Assembly (NCBI GenBank): GCA_023630585.1
Contig: CM042539.1
Coordinates: 23,754,755 to 23,818,754 of the forward strand
Direction: 5' to 3'
DNA: 64,000 nt
From: Cranoglanis bouderius
Taxonomy: Eukaryota; Chordata; Actinopteri; Siluriformes; Cranoglanididae
Positions 13,001 through 28,700 of the stretch are shown piece after piece (within the stretch, counting starts at the first letter, position 1; the number at the start of each line of letters is the position of its first letter). Below the pieces are notes generated by a model that was not told where the DNA came from, did no database searches, and worked only from the letters and a program-made list of their open reading frames with translations. The position numbers and the translations under genes are program-made.

Positions 13001-16000
13001 AGAGATCGTGAAGAAAGCAAGTCTGAGGAACAACTCTACAGGGGAGCTGGCAGAGATCAGAGATCAAGGATCACAGGTCTTCAGGTGGGGTACTGAGTGA
13101 GGAGGACGGGACATTTGAGACAGAAAGGGGACAAATGATCAAATTTAGAGGAAAAAAATCAAGGCAAAGCAAAAAGACAAGAAAATGGAGACAGAGAAAA
13201 AGTGCAAAAGGGAGCAGAAAAAGATGGTTTTCTTTAAAAAAAAAAAAAAATTAATCATTTAAAAAAAACACACATTTGTGAAAAGTGCAGAATGCCAGCA
13301 CTTGAAAGACCAAAATCACCATGGTTATAGACCACCTAATGCATTTATGCATTCTGTTTGTTTATTTATGGATACGACACTGTCAAGAGTCTCTTCCTGT
13401 TATTTAGCTACGCTTTTACTTTGGCAGTAATGTGATAAAAAGCACTGTTAAATTTGACTGGTGAGACAGGACAAGAGACAGAAAGAAATTGCAGGACAGA
13501 AGTAAAGCGGATAAAGCAGAATGAAAGTAAGATAAGTCAGTGTGAAACAATGAAAGAAAAAGGGCCTGAGCTTGAAAAGAGAGAGAAAAAAAGAATGGAA
13601 CTGATAGAAATGAATAGATGGAAAGATTAAAGCAAAACAGGGAATGGGAGAGGAAAAGACAGTAAAGAGGGACTGAGAGAAAAAGAAAGAATACCACAGC
13701 AATTTGCCAACGATTACGATTTTATTTATTAAACCATGACACATCATACTTTTTATTCATTTATAGTCACATTTAATGTTGTATGTATGTGAAACAAGTT
13801 AACACTTACATTATAAAGCTGTATTTATCCACAAAGCCCTCCATCTTGAAGAATTTTCGATGTTGGAAAACAGTGAAAACAAAACGTTACAGCTTTACTT
13901 CTGACCGAGACGAAGCGCTGACACTGGGACTCCTTCCAAAAATGCTAAGAAAACTTGTATCAACAATTATACATTTTTAAATCCACCATACAAGTCCCTG
14001 AAGAACTTGGTATTATTTGAATGAGTGCATTAATATAAACCTGCACTACTGTCAGAGATGCTAAATTAATTTTATCGACGCTTTCCGACCAATCAGATTT
14101 GAGAATTCAATAGCGCTGTGGTATGATGTGGCAGTGGTAGCTCAGTGGTTAAGATGTTGGGCTACTGATCGGGAGGTTGTAAGTTCAAATCCCAGCACTG
14201 CCAAGCTGCCACCGTTGGGCCCTTGAGCAAGGCCCTTAACCCTCAATTGCTCAGATGTATAAATGTAAATTGCTCTGATAAGGGTGTCTGCCAAATGCCG
14301 TAAATGGTACGTCATACAATTGATTCAGGTTTTCCTTTTAATACACACGCATCAGAGCAGACATGTGGCACTTCAACCATAAACCCCATCAACAATGTGC
14401 TGTCCATATGTTTAATTAAGAGCAGAGAAAAACAAACCCTAATTCCAGTACAGATCTGCATCTAATAACCATGAAAGCTTCTGGTTTAACTGAACAACAA
14501 AGCCAGCAACAAAATGAGCAACATTAACAAAACCACACACAACAAACAAACCAACATATGAGGCACTGTGCATTTACAAGAAATGATGGAGGTTAGAGAA
14601 GCCATCTGGAGTCCAAGCAGCAAATTCTTCTTCAGTTTGTTATTGAAATGTGACATGAAACGCAGTAGTCTTTGTATTCGCTTCAACAGAAACGCAGAGA
14701 CGAGAGAAACGCTTTCCCCTATACACACTCTTTTCTCTTTCCCAGTTAAAACATGATGGAGTGTGATGTTATAAGAAAAACATCGATTATGTTGCACATC
14801 CAGAAGTGTTTGATTTCTATTACATCGTACCAATGCTAAGTTTTTCTTTTTTTTTATTCATTAAGGAATTTCACATCATTTAAAAAAAAAGAAAAAAGTT
14901 TAGTTATACTTAATGCTGTGAAAACACTTAGATAGCTGGTAGTTATCACCTATGTTATAGAAACTATAAATGCGAGCTTGTCTGCTACCAAGAAAGCACA
15001 AACTCATCTCTCTTAAAAACTGACTGGTACAAAGCACTGACACTGGAGACTCCTTCCATAAATGTTAAACAAACATGTCCTTACGGAAAGCTTCACCATA
15101 ACAATGAATGTTGTTTTTTTTTTTTATCAGTTCAGCTGCTGTTATAGAAAATTAATCAACACTTTCTGTCCAATCACAATGCAGAATTTAACACTGCTGT
15201 AGTATAAATATGCTTTCAGTGCCACAATTAATTTATTCACAGTATATACAGTAGCCTATAACATGCAACAAAGACAAGACATGTAAAAGAGGAATGATGG
15301 CAAAAGCGATATTTATGATGCAAAAACTGTAAGAGATGCATGGGTCTGTCTATTAAGGCATTTTCACTAAAACTAATCAGAAACCAAAGTGAAAAATCCA
15401 TCTCCGTGATCTAAATAGACACCAGAAAAAGTTAGTAAACTTGAAAAGGAGAAAAACTTAGAGGTGCAGAATACATTTACGGCATTTGGCAGAAGCCCTT
15501 ATCCAGAACGACTTAAATTTATATCATTTATACATCTGAGCAGTTGAGGGTTAAGGGCCGTGTGAAGGGCCCAGCAGTGGCAGTGCTGGGATTTGAACTA
15601 ACGACCTTCCAATCAGTAGTCTAATGTCTTAAACACTGAGCTACCACTGAAAGATGGACTACGCTATAGTACATGAGTATAGTACACTATAGTACACAGT
15701 ATTTTACATGAGAAAACAACGTATTCCATAAAATTCACACGGAACGTGATGCGGCAGAGCAAAAGACTGAACATGATGAGCTTCGAAAGGGAGAAAAAGA
15801 GAGGCTGGTAAGGGAACAACTGTTTATAGCTGTTATAACGTAAATAATAGCAAGAACTAATTTGCTTCATGGACTTTCCACAACATTAAATGGATAAATA
15901 GTACTATGTGTTGTCTTTAATATATTTTTAAAATGTTAAACAGAGTGCTGTGGTATAAGACAGGGCTGGGCAACATATCGATATAATATGGATACCATGA

Positions 16001-16677
16001 TAAATGATTACGTGATACACTTTTCTGAGATATCGCTGGCATGGTAATGTATTTTTTAGATTTTTAATAATTACAAATTAAATGGTACTGCAGGGTTTGG
16101 GGTTCGATTCCTGCCTCCACCCTGTGTGCACCGAGCTTGCATGTTCTCCCTATGCTTCGGGGGGGCACTCCGGTTTCCTCCTCCAGTCCAAAGTCATGCA
16201 CTGTAGGCTGATTGTCATTTCCAAATATTGTCCATAGTGCGAGTCTGTGTGCATAAAACTGCACAAATTGTACCTGAGACTACTACTACTATTTTTTTTT
16301 TAAAGCAAAGGGTCGTCAACCCAAATATTGACCTTGTTTCATTTATTACTGTTTGCTGCTCTTTATATTTGTAGTATTTCATGTAGAAACATTTAAATTC
16401 ATTGTTTTTGAAGGCATATTTGCTCTACTACATTTCTTTGCACGTGCGTAAGACGTTTGCACAGTACTGTAACGATACTGTGATCTTTTTTTTTTTTTTT
16501 TTTTTAAACCACCCATTACTACACTATACTTTCAGACTTTTATGTATTTTAGATAAATTGAGGAATTCTAGCTGGAGTCGACGCCTCTAATGGCTCAGCA
16601 TGCAGCTTCGTGTGGTTGACGTGATTAACAGCAACAATAAAGCAACTCGTATCTCCAAGTAAAAGCATTACAGCATG

Positions 16678-16738
<61 letters not shown>

Positions 16739-19700
16739 CTTACACGTATATTCTCCTCGCTCTCCGTTTTATGGCTCACTGTAAACATGTTTTTCATATC
16801 AACACCTAATGAAATACAGCAGGAAGTTTGCAGGAAGTTTGCTGATATCCCTGTTATTTTCAACCTGGCTCAAATCTCAGATTTTTGCAGGATGAGGAAA
16901 ATTCACGCGCATCCATATGTGAGTGTGTGCACAACCATACTGCTTTTTGAGCAGTTTAATATCAGGAATGAAATAAGTGTCTTGTAGATTCAGAAAGTAA
17001 TTGAACGATTTAGAAGTTTGTCCAGACCCACGATGCTGAGATGGAACCAATCGACTATGATGGTAGTTACTTTTCATTAACCAAACAGAATTGAACAGAA
17101 CTGAAGGATGTCTTGGTGAAGAAAGGAAGTCAAAGCTCTTGCTGGACGTCGAAGGGACGCCAGAATGATGAAAAGAAAACACAAAGAAATCCCGTGATCC
17201 AGTGACCTGTAACAGGAGAAGCGGTGAAGGCGTCTCGGTTACACAGGAAACTCGGCCCCGACTCAAAACCAGATGTGTCTGTGCTGAAGACAAGAAGTGG
17301 GGTGTGGTTTTAGAGACTAAGTACTAGAACATGAAAAAACAATCACAGTCTTACACCAAATTTAAGTAACCACTGCCTCTGAATCTATTTAATACTATTT
17401 AATCTAATTATTAATCACTATATCTATATAATACACGGGTGGCATGCCGTTGTAGGAAAATAACCAATGCTGGGGTGGCACTTTATTCCTCTTATACCAC
17501 AGCAATTTATTAACAATTAAAATTATTTATTTATTAAAGAACACCCCTTTCCCATGACAGAAACTTATAGACTGTCACAATCTTCTTTGACTACATAAAA
17601 TTTGCTAATATTATAGTTTACTTGAATTTGATCTCTTTTAGATCGGTATTAATATCAGTTTTTATACTTCTTCAGGCCCTGCTCTAAATTAAGTCAGTCT
17701 GCTACCTATAAACAAAAGGCTACAGTGCTGTTTGCACACAAAGTGTTGTTTTTTCACCCTGAGGTCAAAAGTGAGGCAGAACTTTGTCTTGGCAGCACAT
17801 AAAGCACTCAGGAAGCTCTTTGGTCACATTGAAACAACAGCTGCGCAGAGAGCGGGGGTCGCAGTGGAGACAGAGACTCAGTCCTGCCTTTTGAAGTTCC
17901 ACTAAGCCCTAAATCAGGGCGTCATCTGTTCACGGCTGGACACACTCACACACACGCGTCATTGCCAGCTTTGCTCATATATCAAATTGCCTCAGCGTAC
18001 TCGCTTGTGTCCTAACCTGAGTGCTTGTGTAATAATCCGGTGAGAAGGAGACAAGGCAAGCCGAGAGCTTTGTGTTTTCTGCATTTCGGCCGTAGTTCCC
18101 GTCTGCATCATATTGAGAGCGAGCGAGTGCAGCTCCAACTTCTGCCTGAATGAAAATCTCTCCCAGATGTTAGGGGCCCCTTTAAAGAGCCCTTTAGCCC
18201 CTTTTCCTTGCACACTCCAAAAATAAATGTACCATACTGTTCTCTGAAGCATGAGCAACTCTGCAAACAATTTTAAAGGACCACCTTTAAACATGAGTGC
18301 TGAAGAACTCAAAAACCCCACATGCAGGGCACTTAAACACACATCAGCTCACGACCATTGACTTTTATTTGATAGGTTTGTATCAAATCTAAGGCTTATT
18401 CCAAAGCATAGTTTTCAGGAGTCATTTCTGAAACGCGTAGTTTTCAGGGGTCGCTTCGGAAAAGCGTAGTTTTCAGGGGTCATTTCAAAAAATGTAGTTT
18501 TCAGGGGTCGTTTCAGAAAAGTGTAGTTTCCAGGGGTCGTTTCAGAAAAGTGTAGTTTTCAGGGGTCGTTTCAGAAAAACGTCGTTTTCAGGGGTTGTTT
18601 CAAAAATGTAGTTTTCAGGGGTCGTTTCAGAAAAACGTCGTTTTCAGGGGTCGTTTCAAAAAAAGTTTAGTTTTCAGGGATTGTTTCAGAAAAGTGTAGT
18701 TTTTAGGTGTCATTTCTGAAAAGCTTACTTTCCATGTCCTTTCACAAAAGTGTAGTTTTCAGCTGTAGCAAAAGTCATACATGCTATGGCTAAACTGCAG
18801 ACAGCAATTCTGATGTAGCTCTTTCTATTGTATTTTTCATACATTAGATCATAATGGGCTTTGCGTGTACTTTTTTCTCTGTTACCCTTTATACTTCTTG
18901 CACTTTATTTATAAAAAGATTCAAATTCTAAATCATAACAGTTACCAATCTCTCGAAACACAAATTAAATTTTCCAAACATGTCTATTCCAACTCACTCA
19001 AAGCCAAAACACTAGAGATTTTGTATCATTAGAAACAATAGAAGTGTAAACAGCATGCAGAGCTTTGAAATGTGTGCTTATGTCTCAGAGCTCTGTGTTT
19101 ATCAGAGGCGGGCAACGTGTCTACAATACCTTTTACTCAGTGGAGAGACTGCATGATGTTCACGGAAATAGCATGGCATTACATTTCTTACATTTCTCAT
19201 TGTGATTATGACATACTTTACAGTATATTAAAACAAAATGGTGAACCTGTGATGCTAAACACGAGACCTCTAGCACTGCTGATGAATGATGTAGCTAACT
19301 TTATACTTTTTTTTAATACCACAAATCTGCTGCCACTTCTCATATACATAAGCCTGCAGTGAATTATGGGTTATAGATTATAGACTGATTGTACTCAACA
19401 GGCATGGTTCAACACTTAAAAAAAACTAATTCATGTCAAATATTACTTCTGTTTGAGTCTCATGTTTTGGGTCCAGAAGGTTAGGAGGAGTCACCATTGT
19501 TACATTGCGACCTACCTGTACGGGTCATAACAATGAGGTCTTTTAGACACCGAGAACAAAACCTTACACTCAACACTCTGCTATGAAAAATGTCTTGTCA
19601 GAAATGATATGACTGTTCTATTGCTGGTGCCATATTGGTACAAAGGGTACTGTTGCCGCCTCACAGCTCCAGAGTTCCCGTGTTTGATCCTGAGCTTGAG

Positions 19701-22700
19701 TTACTTTGTTGTGGTGTTTCTGTGCTCACTGTATCCATGTGATTTTCCTCTGGGTTCTTCAGTATCCTTCCTCATCTCCAAAACATGTTATTAGGGTAAC
19801 TGGCTACTCTAAATTACCCATGGGTGTGAAGGTGTGTGTGTGGTGCCCTGTCATGGACTGGCGTCCCATTCAGGGTGCATTCCTGCCTCATACAGAGTGA
19901 TCTGCTAATAGGCTCTACTCTAGGCTCCAGGTCCACCGTGACCCTGACCAGGATAAAGTGCTTACTAAAGATGAAAGAATTAACGAAGAAAGAACTCTGT
20001 AGTGCTTTTAAAGCTGACTAATTTCGTAGTAAGAACACTAGATAGGAACTCCAGCATTTGTCATTTGGAGTGGCACTGCTTGTATTTCAGTATGGAGCTG
20101 GTTCAGGGAATTACAGAAAATGATTGCAAAATTCCAGCTGTTTATGAGTGGACCAGTCATGTAATAATTAGAGATGCACCGATTGCAATTTTTTTGGCCG
20201 ATTCCGATTTCTGATTTTTTTGTAAGTGTGACCTCCCAATACTGATTTTTGCCGATTCCGATTTTCTTTCTAAGAACTACAATTGACAGCATATACAAAC
20301 AAAAATCTACTTTTCTTCAGTGCAAAATTTTATTTTCATAATAAAAGAATTATTAAACATTACAATTTCCCCCAAACTGCACTAAGTTACAGGATCTTCT
20401 CTCACTTAAACAACTCTCAAAATAAAGTGCTCTGTGACTGGAAAGAGGTAGAAATAAAAAATTAACTGAAAATCAGTTGCTTTATATAACAAAACAGACA
20501 TCATTTTCCACTATGTTTATAAATTGACCTTTTTCTCTTCTCACAAAAGTCCAAAGATTACAAGCCTATGAACAAAACTGAAGTGTGCAATACTATTCCA
20601 AATATTAATAGGTGCAGTGGCTAATAATTAAATAACAAGTGTAACAAGTAGAATTAATTACTGCTCCTTTAAGGCGGAACGCTCTCTCTTACTCCCTCAC
20701 TGATGAGTGGGCAGTCGATAGACGAAGCGCGAGCTATGATCATTGCATGTATGCATGTAAAGCCTGGTTATATTTCTGTTGCTCTTTGCCCTGTTTTATG
20801 TATGTTCAGTAACGCAGTTGTTAGAGGAGTGTTTTGCAAACTGCCCCGTGAAATATCAGATACGTGAGTTTTGCTTACACCTGGCTACAACCATTCAGGC
20901 TATCCGGCCTCTCTGTGTAAAGCGTTACACAAGGCACCTTTTCTTTGCTGCCAACATATGTATACTTGAGCATTAATGGCAAGTTTTTCTTCACAAACAG
21001 AAGCATCTCTGCCTTGTCACCTGATAATCGGTTTCTCCTTTCATCTATCACATGTCCAGCCAAGCTAAACAAGGGATCACTTTCAACGCTTGTACATGGA
21101 GCAGAGAGGTATAGGCTCGGGTAAGTGGAGCAAGCGCAGGGAAACGATCTTTGTTGATCCTCCAGTAGGTCAATGGGTTTTCACGCTTTTGCCTACGACA
21201 TGTTTACATGTGGCTGTGAGCGTGGCTGTGACGTTATTGCCTGTGCCGCTGGCAACAACATGGACAGGCTTGGAATCGGAAAGACGTGAGACTGACGGGC
21301 CGGTCACCGGTCCGGGCCGAGCATGCGGAAAATCAGCTGATTCCTGTCCCTGGCCGGTCAATCAGTGCATCTCTAATAATAATGTATGATTTTCCTAACA
21401 TTTAGGATTTTTCTATGGTTGAACTTTAAGAACGTGTTTTCCAATCTGAATTCAAATCATGTCTATGTGTCTATGCATAGCATAGAAATCATTATAGCCA
21501 TCAATTACTTGGACTATGAGATACATCACACCTCTTGACATCAACGGTTCCAGTTCAGGTAGCATTTTGGTGTTCAGTTTTCTAACCCCTTAACTTTCTT
21601 GCTCATACGCACATACTGTTCCTCTGTCCATGTTTAAAACAGCTGCTTTCCCACCCCCTCCATCCTTGTCCTCAGTGAGTGTGTGTTGTTCAGTCCTGTT
21701 TGGACTTTGTGGTGGTCCAACATTTGCAATGTTTGAGAGCTGCGAAGTTCCTCACATGGGTCATAGGTCATCACCAGGTCAACAGATATGCACTGCACAG
21801 AGTCGTCTCTGTAGGCTGGACGTGCAGACGAGTGGGAAACAAGCTGTCTAACTAAACGACGCCAAGCACATCCATGCTGAACACGCTCGGCATAACTGGA
21901 GTGGAGCAAAAGAACTGTATTAGACTCAGCTCTGTGCACCAACTGGGGCGTAGCTTGAATACTTTTCTCTGGGATAAACGTGAGAGGGAATGAAAGGAAG
22001 GTATTGGAAGGCACAGATCCTTTAATTAAGGCACTTTAAACATATACATACAGTGGTTTAAATTAGACTACAGGTTTGTTTAGAGTCACTAGAACCAAGT
22101 ACATTCTTTAAAAATAGATACAAACATGAATAATAATAGTGTGAGCACGATTTAAAAAATAATCTCATGCATCTCTAATTATGAACTGGAGTTATGTAGC
22201 TGAGACTGAGGAATTGTCAGAGCCAGAATTCACACACCACACTGACGGTGCTGCCATTTCTACCTCTGGATTATTTTCCAGTGTTTCCTGGGGCATAGTG
22301 GTAGAGTTAACTGTTAAAGTTTCTTTAAAAAAAAAAAAAAAGAGTGATATTGCATAACACCCCTTGTATACGGTACAATACAAATTCTTCACACTCAGAG
22401 GAAACCCGCCTGTGACTGTGCATGTTTGCTCTTCCACTTTGCAAACATCTCAGCGCTTACCCGAGAAACAGGTTTTGTATGTGTTGTGTGAAATTCTGTA
22501 GTGTAATTCATCCATGGCGAGGAGCTGAGATCAAAGATCCCCCTTCAATCTGGCTGTGCCTGCCAAATGCACACAGAGCGAGTGCAGTTAAAGTCAGAAG
22601 TACCGCAAAGCATGGAGTGTGTGAACCGCAGAGTCAATCATGCACATCTACTCACACCTGGCAAATGGAGTAAGAACAAGTAGTCCACATACAGCTAAAC

Positions 22701-25700
22701 AATTATAACACGGATGTTTCCCCCACCAACAAGTCTAGCTCTTCTTGTTACTAATCTGTATGAACCTTGAAATACCCTTGAAATATACTTCAAACAGGAA
22801 GTAAGCTTTAAAAAAAAAAAAGCTATTTCAGACATCTGACCTTGCTGTGACCTATTTGGATCCATTAAAAAAAAAATCATTCAGTTCATTTGCTGGTTGA
22901 TGAACTATTCCACAGAAATCCTACAAATATTCAACCACTCGTTTTCGTGATTCATGTTTCATATTTCGGAGGTTATCAAGCACATGTTCCAGTGCAATTC
23001 ACATAAAACACAGAAATTGGCACTAGGCATGGGGCGGCTGTGGCTCAGGTGGTAGAGCAGGTTGTCCACTAATCGCAGGGTTGGCAGTTCGATCCCCAGC
23101 CCACAAGCCTCCACATGCCGAAGTGTCCTTGGGCAAGACATTGAACCCCAAGTTGCTCCTGATGGCAGGTTAGTGCCTTTCATGGCAGCTCTGCTGTCAT
23201 TGGTGGGTGAGTGTGTGGGTGAATGAGAAACTGTGTAAAGCGCTTCGTAGAACCGCTAAGCTTAAAAGGCGCTATATGAGTGCAGACCATTTGCTAGGTC
23301 TGTGCCAATATCAATTTCTTGTTTAACAATAATTACATAATCTTTAATTATGGTTTAGAGTATTATCCTGAAATTCCATTTAGAAATAACTATAGCACTA
23401 CACAGATCTGTGTTTTCAAGAAACAATCTCTTTGCCAGATCACTTATGAGACAGTGCCTCATTTTCATATATTTTCTTGTTGTTTTTTAATGCAAATTAA
23501 GGCAGCTGACATATTAAGACAGCGAAATTTCAGGGAACAGCAGTGCGCCAAATTATGACGCGTTTTAAAACACTCAGTAATTAATAGTAAGTATTAACTC
23601 ACGATTCGATGCATGATACTGGCTTTACAAGTATCACGCTCAGGGCACGAGGCAGGGGACACCCTGGACGGGGTACCAACCCATCACAGGGCACAATCGC
23701 ACACACATTCACACTCTACAGAAAATTTGGAAATGCTGAACAAAAAAATGCCAATGCTGAAATGCCAGATTTCCGTGGCATCTTTCTCAGGCACTGTAGA
23801 TCGCAGCAGCGCAGGGCTGGTGTCATTTGAAAGGTTATAACATGGTTGTGTAACCATATGTCCAATAATGCCTTGTGATCCAGAGCTACCGGGCACAAGT
23901 GCAGATGATTCCCGGTTATGGCGCAGACTCTCCACAAAAGAACACGATCATTTGACCATCGTGCACTCTCTATATTTTAACTTTATAGTTACAGATTGCA
24001 ACCTCCAAACAGTACAATTTCATTATATGCATAATTAAGAGAATGATTTCCACAGTGTGAATTTCCACAATGTGAATCGCACATTCCCACGATGCACATC
24101 ATCACATTTTTGCATTGCGATGCACTGTTACACCCCTAATAAATAGATTAATAATATTGTATGTCAAATGCATTTCTCAACAAAGATAGCTCACTTCCAG
24201 TACTTTAGTCAGAAAGAGGCAAATTCAAGCACTTCAAGCACAAACATAGCTTTTGAGTGCAGAAATTCAGGGACGTGAACCTGAACGTGGTGTAGTTCGG
24301 ATCGAATGTGAGCTTAAGAGCCAGAGATAATGATTTCGGTGAAACAGGAGGAGACAATTGGGTCTCGCCCTATGTGAGTATGTGGTGTGAGGATAGGGGT
24401 AAAGACACAGAGATGTGCTGATACAGTGACATTCTTGAGCCTGATACCATCAGCCAGGCCTGTATAAACATGAAGGAGACATTAGGATGTAAATCACAGA
24501 GATGGAGCAGTACAGAAACGTTTGCCACTGCGTCTCATCATCAGAGATACAGTGCAAATTTTAAATTCTTTTAAAAATGGCTCGTCTCATATACTGTACA
24601 AGTACAGTTCTGTTCACAATTTCTGAACACAAATTGAAATGTACCATCAAATTTACAACCGTTTTATAACTTAAATAATGTCGGGGGGGGGGGGGGGGGG
24701 GTTGTTTGGTTATTTTTAACTAACAGATCAAACTCTCAAATTTGTAACTGGCCTGTAACCATAATCAATCATTTCAGAATTTCAATTAATTTTTCACCCA
24801 TTATCACACATTATGTCTGAAAAGTTACCAACAGTGATCAAGCTTTTTCAGCCAAAATATCATTTCATCAGTACATCCTGAGGAAAATGTCTGAAGAAAC
24901 TGGTCAGACTGGTGGGAGTTTTTGTTTTGTTCGAGGGGGGTTTGGTTTCTACCACAGCCTCAGAAAAGTCGCCTTGATTACAAATCACAAGTTTCACACA
25001 CAAAATCCAAGGCAGATACTCAACATCTCCCGTGTCCCTCCTGTCATTTTCCACAAAAAAACCCCCCAAAAAACAAAGAAATCCAGATCACCATGTTCTC
25101 GAGCATGTTGGGGTGTGTTAAATATCTGCCGGATCGCACACAGACTATGTGTGTTCAGCAAAAATGTGTTTATTTGAAGTAAGTTAGTGTGTGGAGGAAA
25201 AAGTCAGACGCCCATCTGCGTTTGAAGTAAGGGAGGAAGCAGGTGAGAGAAACAGAGTTGCCATAGGTGACAACAAGATGACATAGAACAGTGTTTTATT
25301 TCAGCTGCCTTCGTCGCCACCCCTTCGTATGGCCTCTTTCCACTTTCAAGCAGGATTCTGTGTCAGAGCCATACGTTGTGAAAGAGACGTTACACAAATA
25401 TGAAACAGGGATTTATGCGACCACAAAAATGGCTAGCAGGGGTGTAACACAATACCACTATCTGCTTCAAGCTCTAAATATCTGTATATGCATATGTAAG
25501 TGGGTGTGGACTAAACCAGAAGGTGTTATTTTATTACATGAACTCTACCACTATGCCCCCTGAAATCCTGGAAATAAAAACCAGAGGTAGAAATGCCAAG
25601 ACTGTCAGCAAGGTATGTGAATTCTAGTTCTGACAGTTCCACAACCTCAGCTACATCAGTCATTGGCCTCAACTAGAGATGTGGGCGGGACTGTTTTATT

Positions 25701-28700
25701 AATCCTGTAAAGATTTCTAACAAATTTGGTTTGTTCTATGTCCCAAAAGAAAAAAAAAGCTGTAGCCTAATTTAAGTCTCTGTAACCCTGACCAGGCATT
25801 TACTAAAGATGAATGAATGAACTTTGTAAATGTATTGAATATGTTTTTGTTGTCCCATGACCTAAGATGGCGAGCATGGACAAAGCAAGGTAAGACGTTT
25901 AAATCATCCAACTTGATAGCCATCGCGATAGCTGGAATCTATCAGGACTATCATTGATCGTCACAAGCCTGTCACACCAAATATCACTACTACATCAGCT
26001 TCACTACAGCGCTGAGGAAAGTTCTCAAATACCCAGATACCCTCCTGTGGTGCTCCATTTCCCTGGGGGGCTGATAAAGTCACCAGATGGGCTACAGTTA
26101 GAGAATATACCTACAAAGTGACCTATACTTTGGTAGCTGCAGCCAATGAGAATAAATTAGCAAATGAGTGTAAACCTGTACATCATAACATTGATGATAT
26201 AAATATTTTAATCATACAGGTATACGATCACACCTTTGTTCACCACGAAGACTGGACACAGAGCATCAGGACGTGTGTTGTGCTGGTGAGAGCGGGTTGG
26301 AATTTTTTTTTTTAAAGCAGCCTTTTTTGCAGCCAATCCCAATCTGTGAGGAATGTTGGATGTTGGAGGAAAACCAGTCTCTCCTTTTCCTCAGCGCTTT
26401 GAAGCAGCATGTGTTTCAACGGCTAACCACTCTCAGATGTGTGTGAGAAGCTTTACGAGCAGAATAATGGCTATACCTACACATGTGGTGTGTGTGCGTG
26501 TATGTTGGTGTGTGTGTGTGTGTGTGTGTGTGTTTGTGTGTATATATATGTGTGTGCGCTGGAGGCCCGAGACAGGGAGGCTCTTCTCAGAGCAGTGGTT
26601 TGGAAACTTGTGCTTTGGGTTTTCCTTGTGCTGTGATGCTGACTAAATAAACAGTGATTCAAGAAAGGAAGTTTGAACCAAAACTATTAGACCTCGCAAA
26701 AAATTCCATGTTATATGTAACATTGGATATAAAAAATGCGGTGCTTGGATTCAAGAACGATCATTCAAAATTAACGTTCTGAATCAAGAATCCTGGACAG
26801 GAACAAAGGCCATCAAAATGTGTTATATACTATGAGGCGTGTGCTGATATAATTTTATTTTTCCATCAGGATAATTGTGATTGATGACAACATCATAATG
26901 TGGCATTTAGTCGGAGTGATAGTTTACATGTCCAGATTTTGTGGACTGACAGGCATCCCTGGAATTTAAGAATGTTATCAGCCATAAAAACACTAGTCTT
27001 TTTCCCTCAACACTATGTTTAGCATAAAATATTTGCCTTAATGTAACACACAGTATTGTGCAAAAGTTTTAGGCACATGCAAAGAAATGCTGCAGAGCAA
27101 AGATGCCTCCAAAATAATGAAATTGAATGTTTCTACATTTTAAAAAAATACCGTAAAGAGCAGTAAACAGTAGTAAATTAAACAAAGTTAATATTTCGTG
27201 TGACAAAAAAATAAAAATAAAAATAAAAATAGTAGTCTCTGGTACAATGTGTGCAGTTTTATAAGGAAATGAGCTGGTAAGTTTTATTGAGCATCTTGCA
27301 GAACCAGCCACAGTTCTTCTGGAGACTTTGACTTTCGCACTCGCTTCGTATTTTTGCAGCAAAACCCAGCAGCCTTCATTGTGTTTTTTGTCTGAAAAGT
27401 GTCTCTTACGTAATATGCTGCTTTCTTTAATGACATACAAATATTTTTCTGTAACATTTAATTTTGTGCTAGAAAACTAATGTTTGGGAATCTAAAATGT
27501 TCTTTTGTACTGACTTGATAATGTAGAAGTCATAAAATAAAAAATCTATAACAAAGTTTGTACTAAAAAAATGAGGGTGCCTAAAACTTTTGCACAGTAC
27601 TGTATGTAAGGAATACACGTGGGCATGTGCTGTTATAATAAAATAATCAGTGATGGGTTGGTGTAATGTAGCCTGAGGCAAACGAGTTACTGTTATCACC
27701 CCAAAGTTGATATTTTCCTATAACAGTGTTTTATTCCTCTTACACCAAACCAATTTTTATTAATTAAAGACAATACAGTATATTTTTATTCAAATATAGG
27801 TACATTAATGTTAACGTCCTTGAAGAAGTTATCACTTGTGTTAAAGCTGCTATAAACAGTCATTCCTTCACCAGCCTCTCATTTTTCCTCTCTTGTAGTT
27901 ATTAAGAGGAAAAATTACAGCTTTACATGTTACCGAGAAAGTGTAAAGCGCAAAGTTCTCCAAGACTGAAGACTGAAAACTCAAAGTTACAGCTTTACCT
28001 CTAACTGTTACAAAGTGATTAAACTGGAGACTTATTCCAAAAATTCTAAATGGAAAAAAAATAATAAAATCTCCTCCAAGATCAACTATTACACACGTTT
28101 TTTTAAACAAGTTGAGCCTGTGCTGTACAAGTTCCTTTGTAACTTGTTACTATAGAAACAATAACTTATTGAAACGGGTGCGTTTGCATAAAAACCTGCG
28201 ATTTGCCTTGCAGGCAGAACTACAATCAGAGCTGCTGTTATAGAAAATTAATCAACACCTTCTGACCAATCAGAATCAAGAATCATCGATCTATCTTTAT
28301 ATTTCCATTTACTGGAACACAAAAAAGTAGCCTTGTGTCAAAACCTAACCTGTCTAATCCTGCCCCCATTTTTGTTCCAGGGTTTGTTTTAACAGCAAGT
28401 CGGGTTTAGGGTGTCTGCAGCTCCGCTCTGGAGGGCACACGGCTTTTCTGGAAAGTCGGCAGAGTATAGAGTTTCGTTAGGCTTTGAGGTTTTTGGCATT
28501 TGCTCAGGCACACAAAACGTGAATGCACTTTGAATATATGCATTATTCCCTAAGCGAACAACTAACAATGAGTATGAGAGCTCATCCGGTCAAAGAGTTA
28601 AAAAAAACAAACATACAAATCCAGGGTGACTTTAGACCCCCTAGACATTCAAACGGGAATTTAAAGGGCTGAAATTCGTATCTGCCCCGTCTTTACCCAG

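Noticed and set aside
14128..14310. Possible tRNA gene with A and B boxes
   Set aside because: No complete cloverleaf, and the same sequence with a shared non-tRNA tail recurs at 15,470 and 63,187, so it is a SINE.
16877..17293. 138-codon minus-strand frame considered as an nkd2 exon
   Set aside because: No similarity to any Nkd segment, and exons 3, 4 and 5 already join in frame without it.
18405..18770. CRISPR-like direct repeats
   Set aside because: Units are head to tail with no unique spacers and lie in a vertebrate intron, so this is a minisatellite.
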